Shown one piece after another: positions 53,113 to 62,277 of a stretch of 64,000 nt of DNA. This DNA is from Deltaproteobacteria bacterium. GTDB lineage: Bacteria > Acidobacteriota > Thermoanaerobaculia > Multivoradales > JAHZIX01. Positions within the stretch are counted from its first letter, which is position 1, and each line of letters starts with the position of its first letter. Below the pieces are notes generated by a model that was not told where the DNA came from, searched no databases, and saw nothing but the letters and a program-made list of their open reading frames with translations. The position numbers were made by a program, and so were the translations under genes. The DNA is taken from assembly GCA_022601195.1 (NCBI GenBank), contig JAHZIX010000017.1, positions 1 to 64,000 of the forward strand, read 5' to 3'.

Positions 53113-53750
53113 AACGGGACTCCGGCCGCTATCGGCGAGACAGCATGATTCGCAGTCTCAAGGGCAAGGGCATTCGAGACGCTCGAGTTCTCGCCGCCAT
53201 GCAGCGCATCCCTCGCCACATCTTCGTTCCCGGCACTTTGAAAAGCCAGGCCTACAGCGAGCATGCCCTGCCCATCGGCGCTGAACAGACCATCTCGCAG
53301 CCCTATATCGTCGCTCGCACCACCGAGTGGTTGCAGGTCGGCTCCCAGGACTCGGTGCTGGAAATCGGCACCGGCAGTGGCTATCACACCTCCGTACTGG
53401 CTCTTCTAGCGCGTCGGGTTTTCAGCCTGGAGCGCATTCCCGAGTTGGCCCGGGGGGCCATCGACAGAATTCGTGAAATGGGTTTCGACAACGTCAAGAT
53501 CCAGATCTTCGATGGCACCTTCGGATGGAGTGACGTCGGTCCCTTCGACCGCATCCTGGTGACCGCTGGCGCTCCCAAGACTCCCAAACCCCTGTTGGAT
53601 CAACTCAAAGTGGGGGGGCGTTTGGTCCTGCCGGAAGGCGATCGGGACCGGCAAAAGCTAATTCTCTACGAGCGCACCCCAGAGGCTCTGATTCGCACGG
53701 AAGGCGAGTCCGTGGCCTTCGTTCCCCTCATTGGGCGCCACGGTTGGTAG
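53109..53750 (+). CDS. pcm: Protein-L-isoaspartate O-methyltransferase
   Basis: SAM-dependent repair enzyme that methylates isoaspartyl residues in damaged proteins. It has VLAAMQRIPRHIFVP, the substrate loop EQTISQPYIVARTTEWL, the SAM motif VLEIGTGSGYHTSVLALLA, VFSLERIPELA, FDRILVTAGAPKTPKPLLDQLKVGGRLVLPEG. 213 residues is normal. Translationally coupled to surE. Confidence 0.95.
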   Translation: MKRDSGRYRRDSMIRSLKGKGIRDARVLAAMQRIPRHIFVPGTLKSQAYSEHALPIGAEQTISQPYIVARTTEWLQVGSQDSVLEIGTGSGYHTSVLALLARRVFSLERIPELARGAIDRIREMGFDNVKIQIFDGTFGWSDVGPFDRILVTAGAPKTPKPLLDQLKVGGRLVLPEGDRDRQKLILYERTPEALIRTEGESVAFVPLIGRHGW

Positions 53751-53827
53751 TTCTGCTATTCTTGGCGGCCTGGCTTGGCGGCGGCCCAGTCGAGAGCAAC
53801 GCATCAGGAGTGGAGAAGGCCTAGCCG

Positions 53828-54121
53828 ATGATGGCATCGTCCAAGCAGCTGGGAGTCCGCTTCATCGTCAGCGGTCGGGTTCAAGGTGTTGCATTCCGAG
53901 CCTTCACCCGTCGAGCAGCCCGGGAATTGAAGATCTGTGGATGGGCTCGCAACCGACCGGACGGGACGGTCGAGATTCGGGCCTGGGGCAGTGAGGAGCA
54001 GCTTACGCAGCTGCGGGAGAAAGTGCAGCGCGGCCCTATCGTGGCTCGCGTAGACCGCCTCGAGGAAGAAGCTCTCGAGACGGCTGCACCGGGAGAGACT
54101 TTCGAGATCGTATTTAGTTGA
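53828..54121 (+). CDS. acyP: Acylphosphatase
   Basis: Small hydrolase of acyl phosphates. It has the phosphate loop [16 protein letters not shown] with the catalytic Arg, and the catalytic Asn in [17 protein letters not shown], followed by [10 protein letters not shown]. 97 residues, typical. A second ATG at 53831 is equally possible. Confidence 0.93.
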   Translation: MMASSKQLGVRFIVSGRVQGVAFRAFTRRAARELKICGWARNRPDGTVEIRAWGSEEQLTQLREKVQRGPIVARVDRLEEEALETAAPGETFEIVFS

Positions 54122-54182
54122 TTTCTATTCGCCACAACACGACACCAACCACCGAATTTCCATACCAAGCCGGAGGAGCACA

Positions 54183-54698
54183 ATGGAGGATCTGAAGCAA
54201 TATATCCGGGAAGTCCCTGACTATCCCAAGCCCGGAATCCTTTTTTATGACATCAGCACTTTGCTGCAGAACGCCAAAGCCCTGCGCATGACCTGCGACC
54301 GTTTCGCATGGATGTTTCACGATCGGCAAGTCGACAAAGTTGTCGGTATGGAGTCCCGGGGCTTCCTGTTTGGCCCGATCATCGCCAACGACCTCAATGC
54401 TGGCTTCGTTCCGGTCCGAAAGCCCGGGAAATTGCCTTGGAAGGTTCGTTCGGAGACCTACGATCTCGAATATGGAACCGACTCCCTGGAGATCCACGAG
54501 GATGCCGTCGGCCCTGGCGACCGAGTCCTCATCGCCGACGACCTCGTCGCCACCGGCGGCACCGCCCTGGCCACCGCCAAGCTGGTTGAAGGTCTGGGAG
54601 CCGAAGTCGTTGGTTTTGGCTTCGTCATTGAACTGGAGTTCTTGAAGGGCCGAGACAAGCTCGAAGGCTACGAGGTTCACTCCCTGATCAAGTACTAG
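54183..54698 (+). CDS. apt: Adenine phosphoribosyltransferase
   Basis: Makes AMP from adenine and PRPP. It has [82 protein letters not shown] (PRPP-binding motif) and [15 protein letters not shown]. 171 residues, full length. It can recycle the adenine released by the MTA phosphorylase upstream. Confidence 0.96.
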   Translation: MEDLKQYIREVPDYPKPGILFYDISTLLQNAKALRMTCDRFAWMFHDRQVDKVVGMESRGFLFGPIIANDLNAGFVPVRKPGKLPWKVRSETYDLEYGTDSLEIHEDAVGPGDRVLIADDLVATGGTALATAKLVEGLGAEVVGFGFVIELEFLKGRDKLEGYEVHSLIKY

Positions 54699-54716
54699 AT
54701 TCCCCCGGCCGACCCC

Positions 54717-54759
54717 GTCGAGCTGCTCTTCGCCATCCCCTCGGCGATAGCAGCTCGAC
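54717..54759 (+). terminator. Large hairpin after apt
   Basis: A perfect 11-bp stem (54717-54727 with 54749-54759) encloses a smaller CGCC/GGCG stem. It sits 18 bases after the apt stop with no T run; probably the end of the salvage operon transcript. Confidence 0.5.
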
Positions 54760-54813
54760 CCGGCCCAAGGAGTCAGGCCGGCCCAAGGTCTCAACACCCA
54801 AAGCCACCTCATA

Positions 54814-54842
54814 TTCCAAGGCCAACCATTCTCCGATAGAAT
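54814..54842 (+). promoter_or_regulatory. Candidate promoter of tRNA-Arg
   Basis: TAGAAT at 54837-54842, 13 bases before the tRNA, preceded after 17 bases by a weak TTCCAA at 54814-54819. Confidence 0.4.
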
Positions 54843-54855
54843 CACTCTTCAACAT

Positions 54856-54932
54856 GCGGCTGTAGCTCAGGTGGATAGAGCAAAAGTTTCCTAAACTTTA
54901 GGTCGGGGGTTCGAGTCCCTCCAGCCGTACCA
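54856..54932 (+). tRNA. tRNA-Arg, anticodon CCT
   Basis: A full cloverleaf can be drawn: acceptor GCGGCTG with CAGCCGT (terminal G-U), D stem GCTC/GAGC, anticodon stem AAAGT/ACTTT with loop TTCCTAA giving anticodon CCT (reads AGG), T arm GGGGG-TTCGAGT-CCCTC, discriminator A and an encoded CCA. It borders a stretch of mobile-element-like genes, so its 3' end is a likely attachment site. Confidence 0.95.
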
Positions 54933-55137
54933 TTCTAAGTCTTTTGGATTCAGCGAGATAGGCGCTCTCGATGAAAAATTTTATGCAAGGCTGTTTCCGA
55001 GCGGTAAGCAAATAGTAAGCACTTGAAGCTGATTCGAGCCCAGATCCAATGCCTTCCCAGCGGCGGTCCCCCGGCCCTCCTACCTGGACCGTTTCGAGTC
55101 ATCTGTCGATTTTCGCCAAGTAGTTCCAGAGACGCTT

Positions 55138-56415
55138 GTGCCTAGACCCGGCAACCGGAAGCCTTCGCTCGCTGTCTACGAGAGGCCGGTTTTGAGGAAG
55201 GCTCGGAAGGGCCAGTGGCCCGGAGTCGCACGCATCCTCGAAGATGCGAAGGGCTGGCTGGAGAATGGCGAGGCCATCCCAGCTCCGGAAGCGGAGTTCC
55301 TCGCAGGGGCGCTAGGCCGTCTTGAACGCCCAGGAATGGCTCGTTTCGCAAGCTCCGTCGCAAGATTGCTTAGAAAGCAGGAGGTGATCACCGAGCCCGG
55401 AGCCTCTGACTTGGCGGATTACTTCGGTTGGGTGGCCCATGAGCTGCGGGATGCCACGAGGCGAAAGGCTGCCTACCTGGAGGAGCACCCGCCGAAGAGC
55501 TCCAGTGCCGTCTTCGCTACGGTCCCGAAGATGCTGGAGTTCATCCGCATCGACGATGCCTCGAAGGTCGCCTTCGGGCTCAAGGCAGCCACCGGCAAAG
55601 CTGGAAGGCCGGCTGGCGAGAAGCCAACAGCTCGGTTCTTCGATGTCTACGATCTGCTTCTGGGGTACGGATTGAAGGCGAGCCATGCCCAGGCTCTTCT
55701 CGCCCTCCGGCTGAACATCACAGAGCGGACGGTACAGCGCAAGCTCGCCAAGCGGCCCAAACGACCCAAGCGGGTCGTCGTGAACGAGGCGGGCGAAGAG
55801 GAGGCTTTGGAGGAGATCCTTCCCTTCGAGCCCTATCTCAAAGCCCGGCTCGCGGTGGCCGCCCGCCGTCACCAGAAACAATGTGGGATTCCTGAAGAGA
55901 GTTTTCAGCAGGTAGCGCGGGACTTCGGCCTCTCTGTACAGACTTCGGCGGCGGCATTCGATGGCTCAGTAATCGTTGAAGATGCAGTCAAGCTCTGCGA
56001 TGAGAACAGGGATGGGTGGGCGCTGATCCCTCTTGCAGTGGCAGAGAGAGAGGAAACCCGCCTTCCACCCCAGGTCGGTTACTTGCCTCAACTTCCATCA
56101 GACCGGATAGACGGTGATGCGGCCAGGGACAGGGAAGAGGGTGCCGCGGATTCTCACCGATTGGCGCCCTGGCCCATTCCGCAGCGACTGGCTTCCGAGA
56201 GGGCTCTAGCGGCCCAAATGGGCGAGGACGTTTCTGCGGTGATCAGCGCAGCTCGACCCACCGATGAATCGATGCCCCAGCATGATCCGGTCCAGGCTGT
56301 TGCGGAAGAGCTTCGAATAGATCCGGATTTGGTCATGGACGCTTGCCGAGAACGGTTTGCCGACTCTACGCTCAAGGCTCTCCTGTCATCTCAAGAGGGC
56401 GATTCCACCTCCTAG
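55138..56415 (+). CDS. Hypothetical island protein with possible HTH
   Basis: 425 residues, GTG start, no family recognised. Charged and Ala-rich, without signal peptide or membrane helix. The middle has a helix-turn-helix-like segment (ALLALRLNITERTVQRKLAKRPKRPKRV) followed by a basic stretch. It is the first gene after the tRNA and precedes an AlpA-like gene and a replication-type protein, so a role in the mobile element is inferred. Confidence 0.65.
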   Translation: MPRPGNRKPSLAVYERPVLRKARKGQWPGVARILEDAKGWLENGEAIPAPEAEFLAGALGRLERPGMARFASSVARLLRKQEVITEPGASDLADYFGWVAHELRDATRRKAAYLEEHPPKSSSAVFATVPKMLEFIRIDDASKVAFGLKAATGKAGRPAGEKPTARFFDVYDLLLGYGLKASHAQALLALRLNITERTVQRKLAKRPKRPKRVVVNEAGEEEALEEILPFEPYLKARLAVAARRHQKQCGIPEESFQQVARDFGLSVQTSAAAFDGSVIVEDAVKLCDENRDGWALIPLAVAEREETRLPPQVGYLPQLPSDRIDGDAARDREEGAADSHRLAPWPIPQRLASERALAAQMGEDVSAVISAARPTDESMPQHDPVQAVAEELRIDPDLVMDACRERFADSTLKALLSSQEGDSTS

Positions 56416-56541
56416 AGGCCTCCTGGCACTCTTTTTCTTACGACAAGAACCCTAGGTGGGGTTTCTGTCGGTGTCTTTCTTTGCCCTTTAGGCGACTCTT
56501 CCGGTGTAGCGCAGTTAAGGCTCTACAGAAAGGAAGACCCA

Positions 56542-56778
56542 ATGCAGAGTGAAATCTCCCAGAGGAAGTCCAGTAGCCCATTCCTCAACACCACCGGCGC
56601 AGCCGACTACCTGAATCTCTCCGCCAAGACCCTTGAGAAATTCCGCGTCTTCGGCGGCGGGCCTCGATTCCGGAAGCATGGCCGGCGGGTGGTTTACCGT
56701 TGCGAAGATCTCGACGCCTGGAGTGAGGAACGGGCCTTCCACTCCACCCTTGAGGCCGATCAAGGAGCAAAGAGGTGA
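56542..56778 (+). CDS. AlpA/excisionase-like helix-turn-helix protein
   Basis: 78 residues. SPFLNTTGAADYLNLSAKTLEKFRVFGGGPRFRKHGRRVVYRCEDLDAW is the MerR-like HTH_17 fold of AlpA and excisionase proteins: a start that selects an ordered array of Leu/Ala, then GPRFRKxGRRVxYxxxDLDAW. Such proteins regulate excision or replication of integrated elements. Confidence 0.85.
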   Translation: MQSEISQRKSSSPFLNTTGAADYLNLSAKTLEKFRVFGGGPRFRKHGRRVVYRCEDLDAWSEERAFHSTLEADQGAKR

Positions 56779-56970
56779 GGCGGTACTTCCTGTCCTCCAG
56801 GGACCTAGAAAACCGGTTTCAGTTTCTCCCTGGTGTTTCCTGCAGAGCCGGATCTCAGCGATTCTCTGTCTCTACCAGATCGCCTCTACGGCCCTCCCTC
56901 TCTTTAACCCATGTGTTTGCCGCTCGTGTGCGCGTGGGCCAGATTATCGGCCATCGCAAGGGAAAAGCCA

Positions 56971-59238
56971 GTGGGCTTGAGTAACTCTGGTTCGCCTCCA
57001 GTGGAGCGACTGCTCTCGCGGCTCAAGGGCTTTACAAAGACCGTAAAGGGCTGGAAGGCGAGATGCCCGGCCCACGACGACAGGAACCCGAGTCTTAGCA
57101 TCTCAGAAGGCACCGACGGGAGAGCGTTGGTGAAGTGCCATGCATCGGCAGGTTGCACCGCAGAGCAGATCGTCGAGGCTATTGGGTTAAAGCTGTCAGA
57201 CCTAATGGCGGACCAGCCATGGACCTACGGATCTGGCAGGAGTCAATCCGCTCGACTCAAGGCGCCAGTGACCGAGCCAGAACCTCGGCCTTCACCGTCT
57301 TCAGAACCGCTAGAGGATCTCAAGCAGAAGAAGCTGGGAAGGCCCTCGATGGCCTGGCGGATCCTTGATTCTTCAGGGAGCTTCTTGGCCCTCCATTGCC
57401 GATTCGAGTTGGAAGGCGGAGGCAAAACATTCCGCTGGTGGCGGAATGGTCGGTGGAGCCTCCAAGGGTTGAAGGCAGGCGACTTTCTCTACGGTTCCGA
57501 GCTCACGGCGGGCTTCGACCATTCTCTTCCTGTCATCCTCACGGAGGGAGAGAAGCCTTGCGATGCCCTCCGCGAGATTGGGGTGCAGGCGGTAGGGCTC
57601 GTGACCGGGAAGGGGTCCACAAGCATTTCCCCGAAGGCCTTTGCCGGCCTCGATGGATGCAACCTCATCTTCTGGCCGGATGCAGGAGAGGTGGATGCTG
57701 TCGAATTCATGGAGCGGGCCGCTAGAGCAGCTCTGGAGGCGGGAGCCGCGCGAGCTGCGATTCTAGAGCCCGAGAGGCTCGGTCTGGTGGAGAAGGGGGC
57801 GGATGCCTTCGATTGGGTGGAGGGGAAGGACAATCTGACGGCTGAGGACTTCCTCGCGGTCCTCAAGGAATTAGCCGTGGAAGCAGACCGGGTGGAGTCT
57901 CCTGCAGGTGCCCTTGACCCCTTGGAGGCTCTTCGAGCCCTCCCCAAGCACAGCGCCCCCTCTGAGGTCTCCGATGTTCTGCGGGTTGCTGTGAAAAACC
58001 TTCCGCCAGGAGATCGGCTCAGCGTCGAGACTTTTCGAGAGGAGGCTCTTCAGGCGCTCAAGGGCAAGGCGAGCGCACCGGGCCGGCTCGTAGATGCGGC
58101 CCTGGTGGTGACGGCCAGAGGGGGGGCAGCAGAGGGGCAGGGTCAGGCGCTTCAACTGGATGTTCCAGAGCCTTGGCACGAGGAAGTTGATGGCGCAGAG
58201 CTCCTCGACGAGATCTGCGAGACCCTCCTCCGCTACGTCGTCCTGCCGGACGCGGCTGAGATCGGAATCGCCCTCTGGCTGCTTCTCGCCAACGTCCACG
58301 ACGCTTCGGAGGTCTCACCCCTCCTGGCCTTCTGCTCCCCGGAAAAACGCTGTGGCAAGACGACTGTACTATCCCTGGTGGGCTCGCTCGTGCCGAAGCC
58401 ACTCCCGACTTCGAACATCACCCCCGCAGCCCTTTTCCGGGCCGTAGAGAAGTTCTCACCCACGCTACTGGTGGACGAAGCGGATTCCTTTCTCGCTGGG
58501 CGAGAGGATCTTCGCGGGATCCTCAATTCGGGGCACACACGGGCCAGTGCCTTCGTGGTGCGGACGGTCGGAGAGGATCACGAGCCCCGGCGGTTCGGGA
58601 CTTGGGCGCCCAAGGCCGTAGCAGCGATCGGCTCCCTGCCCTCCACGCTGGAAGACCGTGCAATCCTCATCCCAATGCGCCGGAAGGTCGCAGGCGAGAA
58701 GGTGGAGAGGCTGCGCCTGGGGAGACTTAGGTCTCAGCTCCAGGATCTTCGACGCAGAGCGGCTCGGTGGGGAGTGGACAATTTCGATACCCTTCGCGAA
58801 GCTGATGCCGAGGTACCCGAAACGCTGAACGACCGTGCTGCTGACAACTGGCGGCCTCTCCTTGGCATTGCCGACTCTGCAGAGGGGGCTTGGCCGGAGT
58901 TGGCCCGCAGGGCAGCGAGGATGCTCTCCGGAGCAGAGGCAGCAGAGGATTCCTCTGTCCGCGTCCAGCTCCTAGGGGATCTCGACGAGATTTTTCAGGA
59001 AGCAGGAACGGAGCGGATCTTCACCGAGGAACTCCTCCAAGCGCTTCATAGGCTGGAAGATCGGCCTTGGTCTGAGTGGGGAAGGAGTAAGATGCCTATG
59101 ACTAGTCTCGGACTCTCCCGGCTCCTCAAACCGTTCGAGATCAAGCCGCGGCAAATCAGAATAGGAAGAGTGACGAAGAAAGGCTACCGCCTAGAGGATC
59201 TTTCTGACGCATTCCGGCGCTACGCTAGCACCACATAG
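56971..59238 (+). CDS. Primase-type zinc finger and DUF3631 helicase-like protein
   Basis: About 755 residues. The N-terminal part has a primase-like zinc-binding pattern (ARCPAHDDRNPSLSI then CHASAGCTAEQI), the middle has a TOPRIM-like segment (VILTEGEKPCDALREIG, LIFWPDAG), and the C-terminal half is DUF3631: SPEKRCGKTTVLSLVGSLVP (Walker A), LLVDEADSFLAGREDLRGILNSGH (Walker B) and GTWAPKAVAAIGSLPSTLEDRAI. This arrangement is typical of replication proteins of integrated elements and phages. GTG 56971 is chosen because AAGGGA lies 7 bases upstream; the frame also opens at ATG 56911. Confidence 0.85.
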   Translation: MGLSNSGSPPVERLLSRLKGFTKTVKGWKARCPAHDDRNPSLSISEGTDGRALVKCHASAGCTAEQIVEAIGLKLSDLMADQPWTYGSGRSQSARLKAPVTEPEPRPSPSSEPLEDLKQKKLGRPSMAWRILDSSGSFLALHCRFELEGGGKTFRWWRNGRWSLQGLKAGDFLYGSELTAGFDHSLPVILTEGEKPCDALREIGVQAVGLVTGKGSTSISPKAFAGLDGCNLIFWPDAGEVDAVEFMERAARAALEAGAARAAILEPERLGLVEKGADAFDWVEGKDNLTAEDFLAVLKELAVEADRVESPAGALDPLEALRALPKHSAPSEVSDVLRVAVKNLPPGDRLSVETFREEALQALKGKASAPGRLVDAALVVTARGGAAEGQGQALQLDVPEPWHEEVDGAELLDEICETLLRYVVLPDAAEIGIALWLLLANVHDASEVSPLLAFCSPEKRCGKTTVLSLVGSLVPKPLPTSNITPAALFRAVEKFSPTLLVDEADSFLAGREDLRGILNSGHTRASAFVVRTVGEDHEPRRFGTWAPKAVAAIGSLPSTLEDRAILIPMRRKVAGEKVERLRLGRLRSQLQDLRRRAARWGVDNFDTLREADAEVPETLNDRAADNWRPLLGIADSAEGAWPELARRAARMLSGAEAAEDSSVRVQLLGDLDEIFQEAGTERIFTEELLQALHRLEDRPWSEWGRSKMPMTSLGLSRLLKPFEIKPRQIRIGRVTKKGYRLEDLSDAFRRYASTT

Positions 59239-59249
59239 GGGGAAACATT

Positions 59250-59371
59250 CGAAACAACCTGTATCGCTCCGGACAATCTGAGACTTTCTCGGGTCGAATC
59301 TAGCTTCGGTTCGTTTCGAGGGCGCGATCCCTGGTGTTGCCTTGTTCTGGGCCTCTGTTTCGGTTGTTTCG
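59250..59371. repeat. Separated 10-bp inverted repeat in an intergenic region
   Basis: CGAAACAACC at 59250-59259 and its exact reverse complement at 59362-59371, just after the helicase gene and before the AlbA_2 gene. Possible regulatory or replication-related site; no further support. Confidence 0.45.
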
Positions 59372-59470
59372 GCTCTATAGTATTGAAAAGCAGTGCCTCT
59401 TCCTGAATCAGGGTCTGCGTGGCTTCAGGTAGCGAACTGATTAGTGCCTCAAACTAGGGAGGGAAGAGCG

Positions 59471-60796
59471 ATGGAATCCAGGGTACTTGAGGAAATTATC
59501 TTGCAGATTCGTCAGGGCCGAGATGAAGATGGCTCTCTTGAGTGGAAAACCGGTTTTTGGAACCTGAAAAAGGACGAAGGCCGGCGGGAGTTCCTTAAGG
59601 ACATCACGGCCATGGCAAACTCCACCGACTCGACCGACATGCGCTGCATTATATTGGGAGTCAAGGGGAGTAAGCTCATTTCCTGCCAGTTGCCTGAGGA
59701 TGAGGCCAATCTGCAACAACGTCTCAGTGCCATCACGCCGCTGCCTACGGTGCGGTTTGAAAAACATGACATCGGAGGAGTCTCCCTGGTAGTAGTCGAG
59801 ATTCACCCTCCATTTGATCGTCCCTATGTTGCTAAGATTGCGAGCCAATACTTCATCTGGGTGCGCCACGGCTCTAGCACAGGCACCGCCAGCCGATTCC
59901 ATCTCGATAGCGTCTATCGGGACAGGGTCCCAAAGCCCTCTCTTTTTCTGACCTGGCTTGATGAGCACGGAGAGGGCACCCGGGTCTTTGATCTACCCTC
60001 GCCACCCCCATTCGAGCAAGTAGCGGTGGAAGCGGAGCTACGCAGAATACGTCCTAAAGGCGGAGAGATAGACCTTGTCCATAAGCATGAGGGTGCTCTG
60101 TTAGCCGCGATCCGGCGTTTCGGACCTGGCCGTCTAGGATTTGGGCGACGGGTTACGGAACCGAGAGAGATTCTAAAATGGCCGGAGGAGCTCGCCGAAG
60201 ATATTGACCTCACGCTTTCTGCGCTCGCTGCTGATCCGCTGGAGCTCGCTTTTCGCTACCAACAAGCGTCGCGGGCTCGACAATTTAGCCTCGAGCTTCA
60301 CAACGATGGCACTGCTCCCGCAGAGGGGGTAGTTGTATCTCTGTACAGCAGCCAGCGAGCCAGGATTCTCAACTTGGAGAGATACGTACGTGAACGGCTA
60401 CCGGTGCCGGAGGCCCGAGTTCTGAAAGTTAGAGGTCTGATCGCTCTAGCTGGAGAGCTTGAAGAAGATGCTTCCGCTCTAGATCGACTCGATGACGGCG
60501 GAGGTCTGTGCTACAACAGCTTCCCTCAAGTGGATCTCCTGCCGCCTCTACCGCTTCACCCAGCCATGCAGCCGGCCCTCAACCATAGCTACGACTCCGG
60601 GAATTTGCACATCGAGCTGCGAGACGCGCTTAGCCACAATTTTAGTACTTCCCTAGCCCGGAGAGTCGGGTCAACTTTTGGTTTCATTGTAGGTACCCTT
60701 GAGCCAGGCGAAGCGGGGGAGGTCGAGTACTCTATCCACGCCGACAACCTCCCGGAGAGCTGCTATGGTTCTTTGAGAGTGAGCGGAGAAGGGTAG
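59471..60796 (+). CDS. AlbA_2 (Schlafen-type) domain protein
   Basis: About 441 residues. The N-terminal AlbA_2 domain shows LEWKTGFWNLKKDEGRREFLKDITAMANS, then CIILGVKG, VVEIHPPFDRPYVAK and YFIWVRHGSST. In Schlafen-like proteins this domain binds nucleotides or nucleic acid, and it recurs in transcriptional regulators and phage-defence proteins. The C-terminal half is unfamiliar, with a beta-rich stretch (FSLELHNDGTAPAEGVVVSLYSS) that looks like an Ig-type fold. ATG 59471 has GGGAGGGAAGAG upstream. It ends about 155 bases before the convergent minus-strand group. Confidence 0.8.
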   Translation: MESRVLEEIILQIRQGRDEDGSLEWKTGFWNLKKDEGRREFLKDITAMANSTDSTDMRCIILGVKGSKLISCQLPEDEANLQQRLSAITPLPTVRFEKHDIGGVSLVVVEIHPPFDRPYVAKIASQYFIWVRHGSSTGTASRFHLDSVYRDRVPKPSLFLTWLDEHGEGTRVFDLPSPPPFEQVAVEAELRRIRPKGGEIDLVHKHEGALLAAIRRFGPGRLGFGRRVTEPREILKWPEELAEDIDLTLSALAADPLELAFRYQQASRARQFSLELHNDGTAPAEGVVVSLYSSQRARILNLERYVRERLPVPEARVLKVRGLIALAGELEEDASALDRLDDGGGLCYNSFPQVDLLPPLPLHPAMQPALNHSYDSGNLHIELRDALSHNFSTSLARRVGSTFGFIVGTLEPGEAGEVEYSIHADNLPESCYGSLRVSGEG

Positions 60797-60800
60797 AAGT

Positions 60801-60953
60801 TTGGCCCTGTCCTTGAAGGAGGCCTTGCTGGAGAAGCTAGCTAATGCCGATGAGATGCTTCCAGAGGGGGCGTTTGGTCTCGTATTCCTTCTCGTATCAA
60901 GGACGGTTCTCAAGATCTCCTCTGAGGATGGCGCTGAGATTCTGGAAAGTTAA
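60801..60953 (+). CDS. Possible small ORF after the AlbA_2 gene
   Basis: A 50-residue frame from a TTG, 4 bases after the previous stop: LALSLKEALLEKLANADE, then MLPEGAFGLVFLLVSRTV. The composition looks coding and amphipathic. The start codon is weak, with only GGGTAG/GAAG before it. The end overlaps the stop of the opposite-strand gene by a few bases. Confidence 0.4.
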   Translation: MALSLKEALLEKLANADEMLPEGAFGLVFLLVSRTVLKISSEDGAEILES

Positions 60954-62185
60954 GGGTAGGTCCAGCGACCCTCGACAACATCAAGTGTACGTCTGAGTGG
61001 GCCACCACTATTTTCAAATTCGTTAGATAGGTGGAGATTGATATATCCCGGATCGAGATCTTCGGTGCCGCGGGGGATCCAGTAGATGCTATATCGGCCA
61101 ACAGAATGCCTGATACTTCCTGGGGCCTGGATTTCACTCCCTGGCAGCCTGAGTGCGTCAGATGGGACGGAGGGAGGCTCGAAGACCTCATGGAATATCG
61201 GAAGTAAGGAAGTCATGACATTGTCAAGATCTCGGCCGAAGTTCGCTGGGTCCTGGGGCGGCTTGTAGACCACATCTAAGCCGACTTGGGTTCGAAGTGG
61301 TTCCATCAGCGGACCTAATCTCCTGCGAAAAGCGAAGAGCTGCTCACGGATTCTCTGCTTGAAATGCTTAGCTTCCTTCCGGCTGGTCGGGTTTGTTGGC
61401 AGCGTGAGCCGCAGCAAGTCGGATCTAAGCCAAGAGGTCATCTCGGAGGTGAACTGCTCAAAGTGAGATCCGTTTGCCTGCCGAGGTGTAAGACCAGCTT
61501 CTTGATAGAAGAAGAGTAGGTGGCGAGCAGTGAGCCTCATACTCTGTAGGGCTTCGTTCTGCGCTTCGTGCCTTTTGAAGACTTCGAGCTGTGCAAGAGT
61601 CTTCTCCTGAACTGGACTGGTCCAGGTTTTTACCTCGTCGCGAAAGTCTAGGTAGCGGTCCATTGCACCCGTCCTGGCCGACTCCTCGTCTTCCGGATGG
61701 AGGGCCTCGACTAGTTCGAGAGCCTCGACGAATCCACGAAAAGGGTAGAGCCTTACGGCGGTACCGGTTTTGGCTGAGGCAGGGTCCTTTCGACCTCTTG
61801 GCGTAATGTAGTACGTCGCAGAAAGGGCCTTGATCTGTCGGTCATCCCCGTAGCAAAGTGCCTTCCGGCGAGAGAGACCTTTCCCGGGGGTTGCTAAGAG
61901 GTCGAGAAGGCACTTGACGGCGGTGTGAAGATGGGGCGGGGTGGCAGATGCGGTGAAGAACTCGATTTCCACTGCTACGTCCCCACGGAAAGCTCTTCGG
62001 CCTGCTCTTGCGAGTTGGTTTAGGACGGCTTTCTGGAAGGAAGCCCTGCCGGGTGGAGTCATAGATTTCTTTGATTGCGGCTCGCCTTCGATGAAAAGGT
62101 GGATACCACGGCGACGAAAGGCCTCAAGGCGGGCTTTCATTCCCTCTGGGGTCGTGCAGAAGGATTCCCATGAATCGCTTGGCAT
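60950..62185 (-). CDS. Protein with two RusA-like segments
   Basis: 411 residues. The N-terminal part resembles RusA Holliday-junction resolvases: IHLFIEGEPQSKKSMTPPGRASF, VAVEIEFF, a helix VKCLLDLL and YGDDRQIKAL. The DxDN that normally precedes the helix is PHLHT here. A second RusA-like stretch occurs near residue 315: LDVVYKPPQDP followed by GRDLDNVMTSLLPIF, with the DxDN intact but no clear second DD. The region between is helical and charged. It could be a duplicated, diverged nuclease; activity is unknown. It is the last gene of a minus-strand group. Confidence 0.55.
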   Translation of the reverse strand: MPSDSWESFCTTPEGMKARLEAFRRRGIHLFIEGEPQSKKSMTPPGRASFQKAVLNQLARAGRRAFRGDVAVEIEFFTASATPPHLHTAVKCLLDLLATPGKGLSRRKALCYGDDRQIKALSATYYITPRGRKDPASAKTGTAVRLYPFRGFVEALELVEALHPEDEESARTGAMDRYLDFRDEVKTWTSPVQEKTLAQLEVFKRHEAQNEALQSMRLTARHLLFFYQEAGLTPRQANGSHFEQFTSEMTSWLRSDLLRLTLPTNPTSRKEAKHFKQRIREQLFAFRRRLGPLMEPLRTQVGLDVVYKPPQDPANFGRDLDNVMTSLLPIFHEVFEPPSVPSDALRLPGSEIQAPGSIRHSVGRYSIYWIPRGTEDLDPGYINLHLSNEFENSGGPLRRTLDVVEGRWTYP

Positions 62186-62277
62186 AGTATGCGCCTACTT
62201 TTCGTGCAGAACAGTTTTGGGCCCTACCTACCAGCTCCGTCGGACGGATCAAGGTAATCAGCTGGAAGTTGTTGCTT

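Noticed and set aside
54933..55137. Integrase gene directly after the tRNA
   Set aside because: No reading frame of suitable length or with tyrosine-recombinase motifs is present between the tRNA and 55138, nor anywhere up to 64000.
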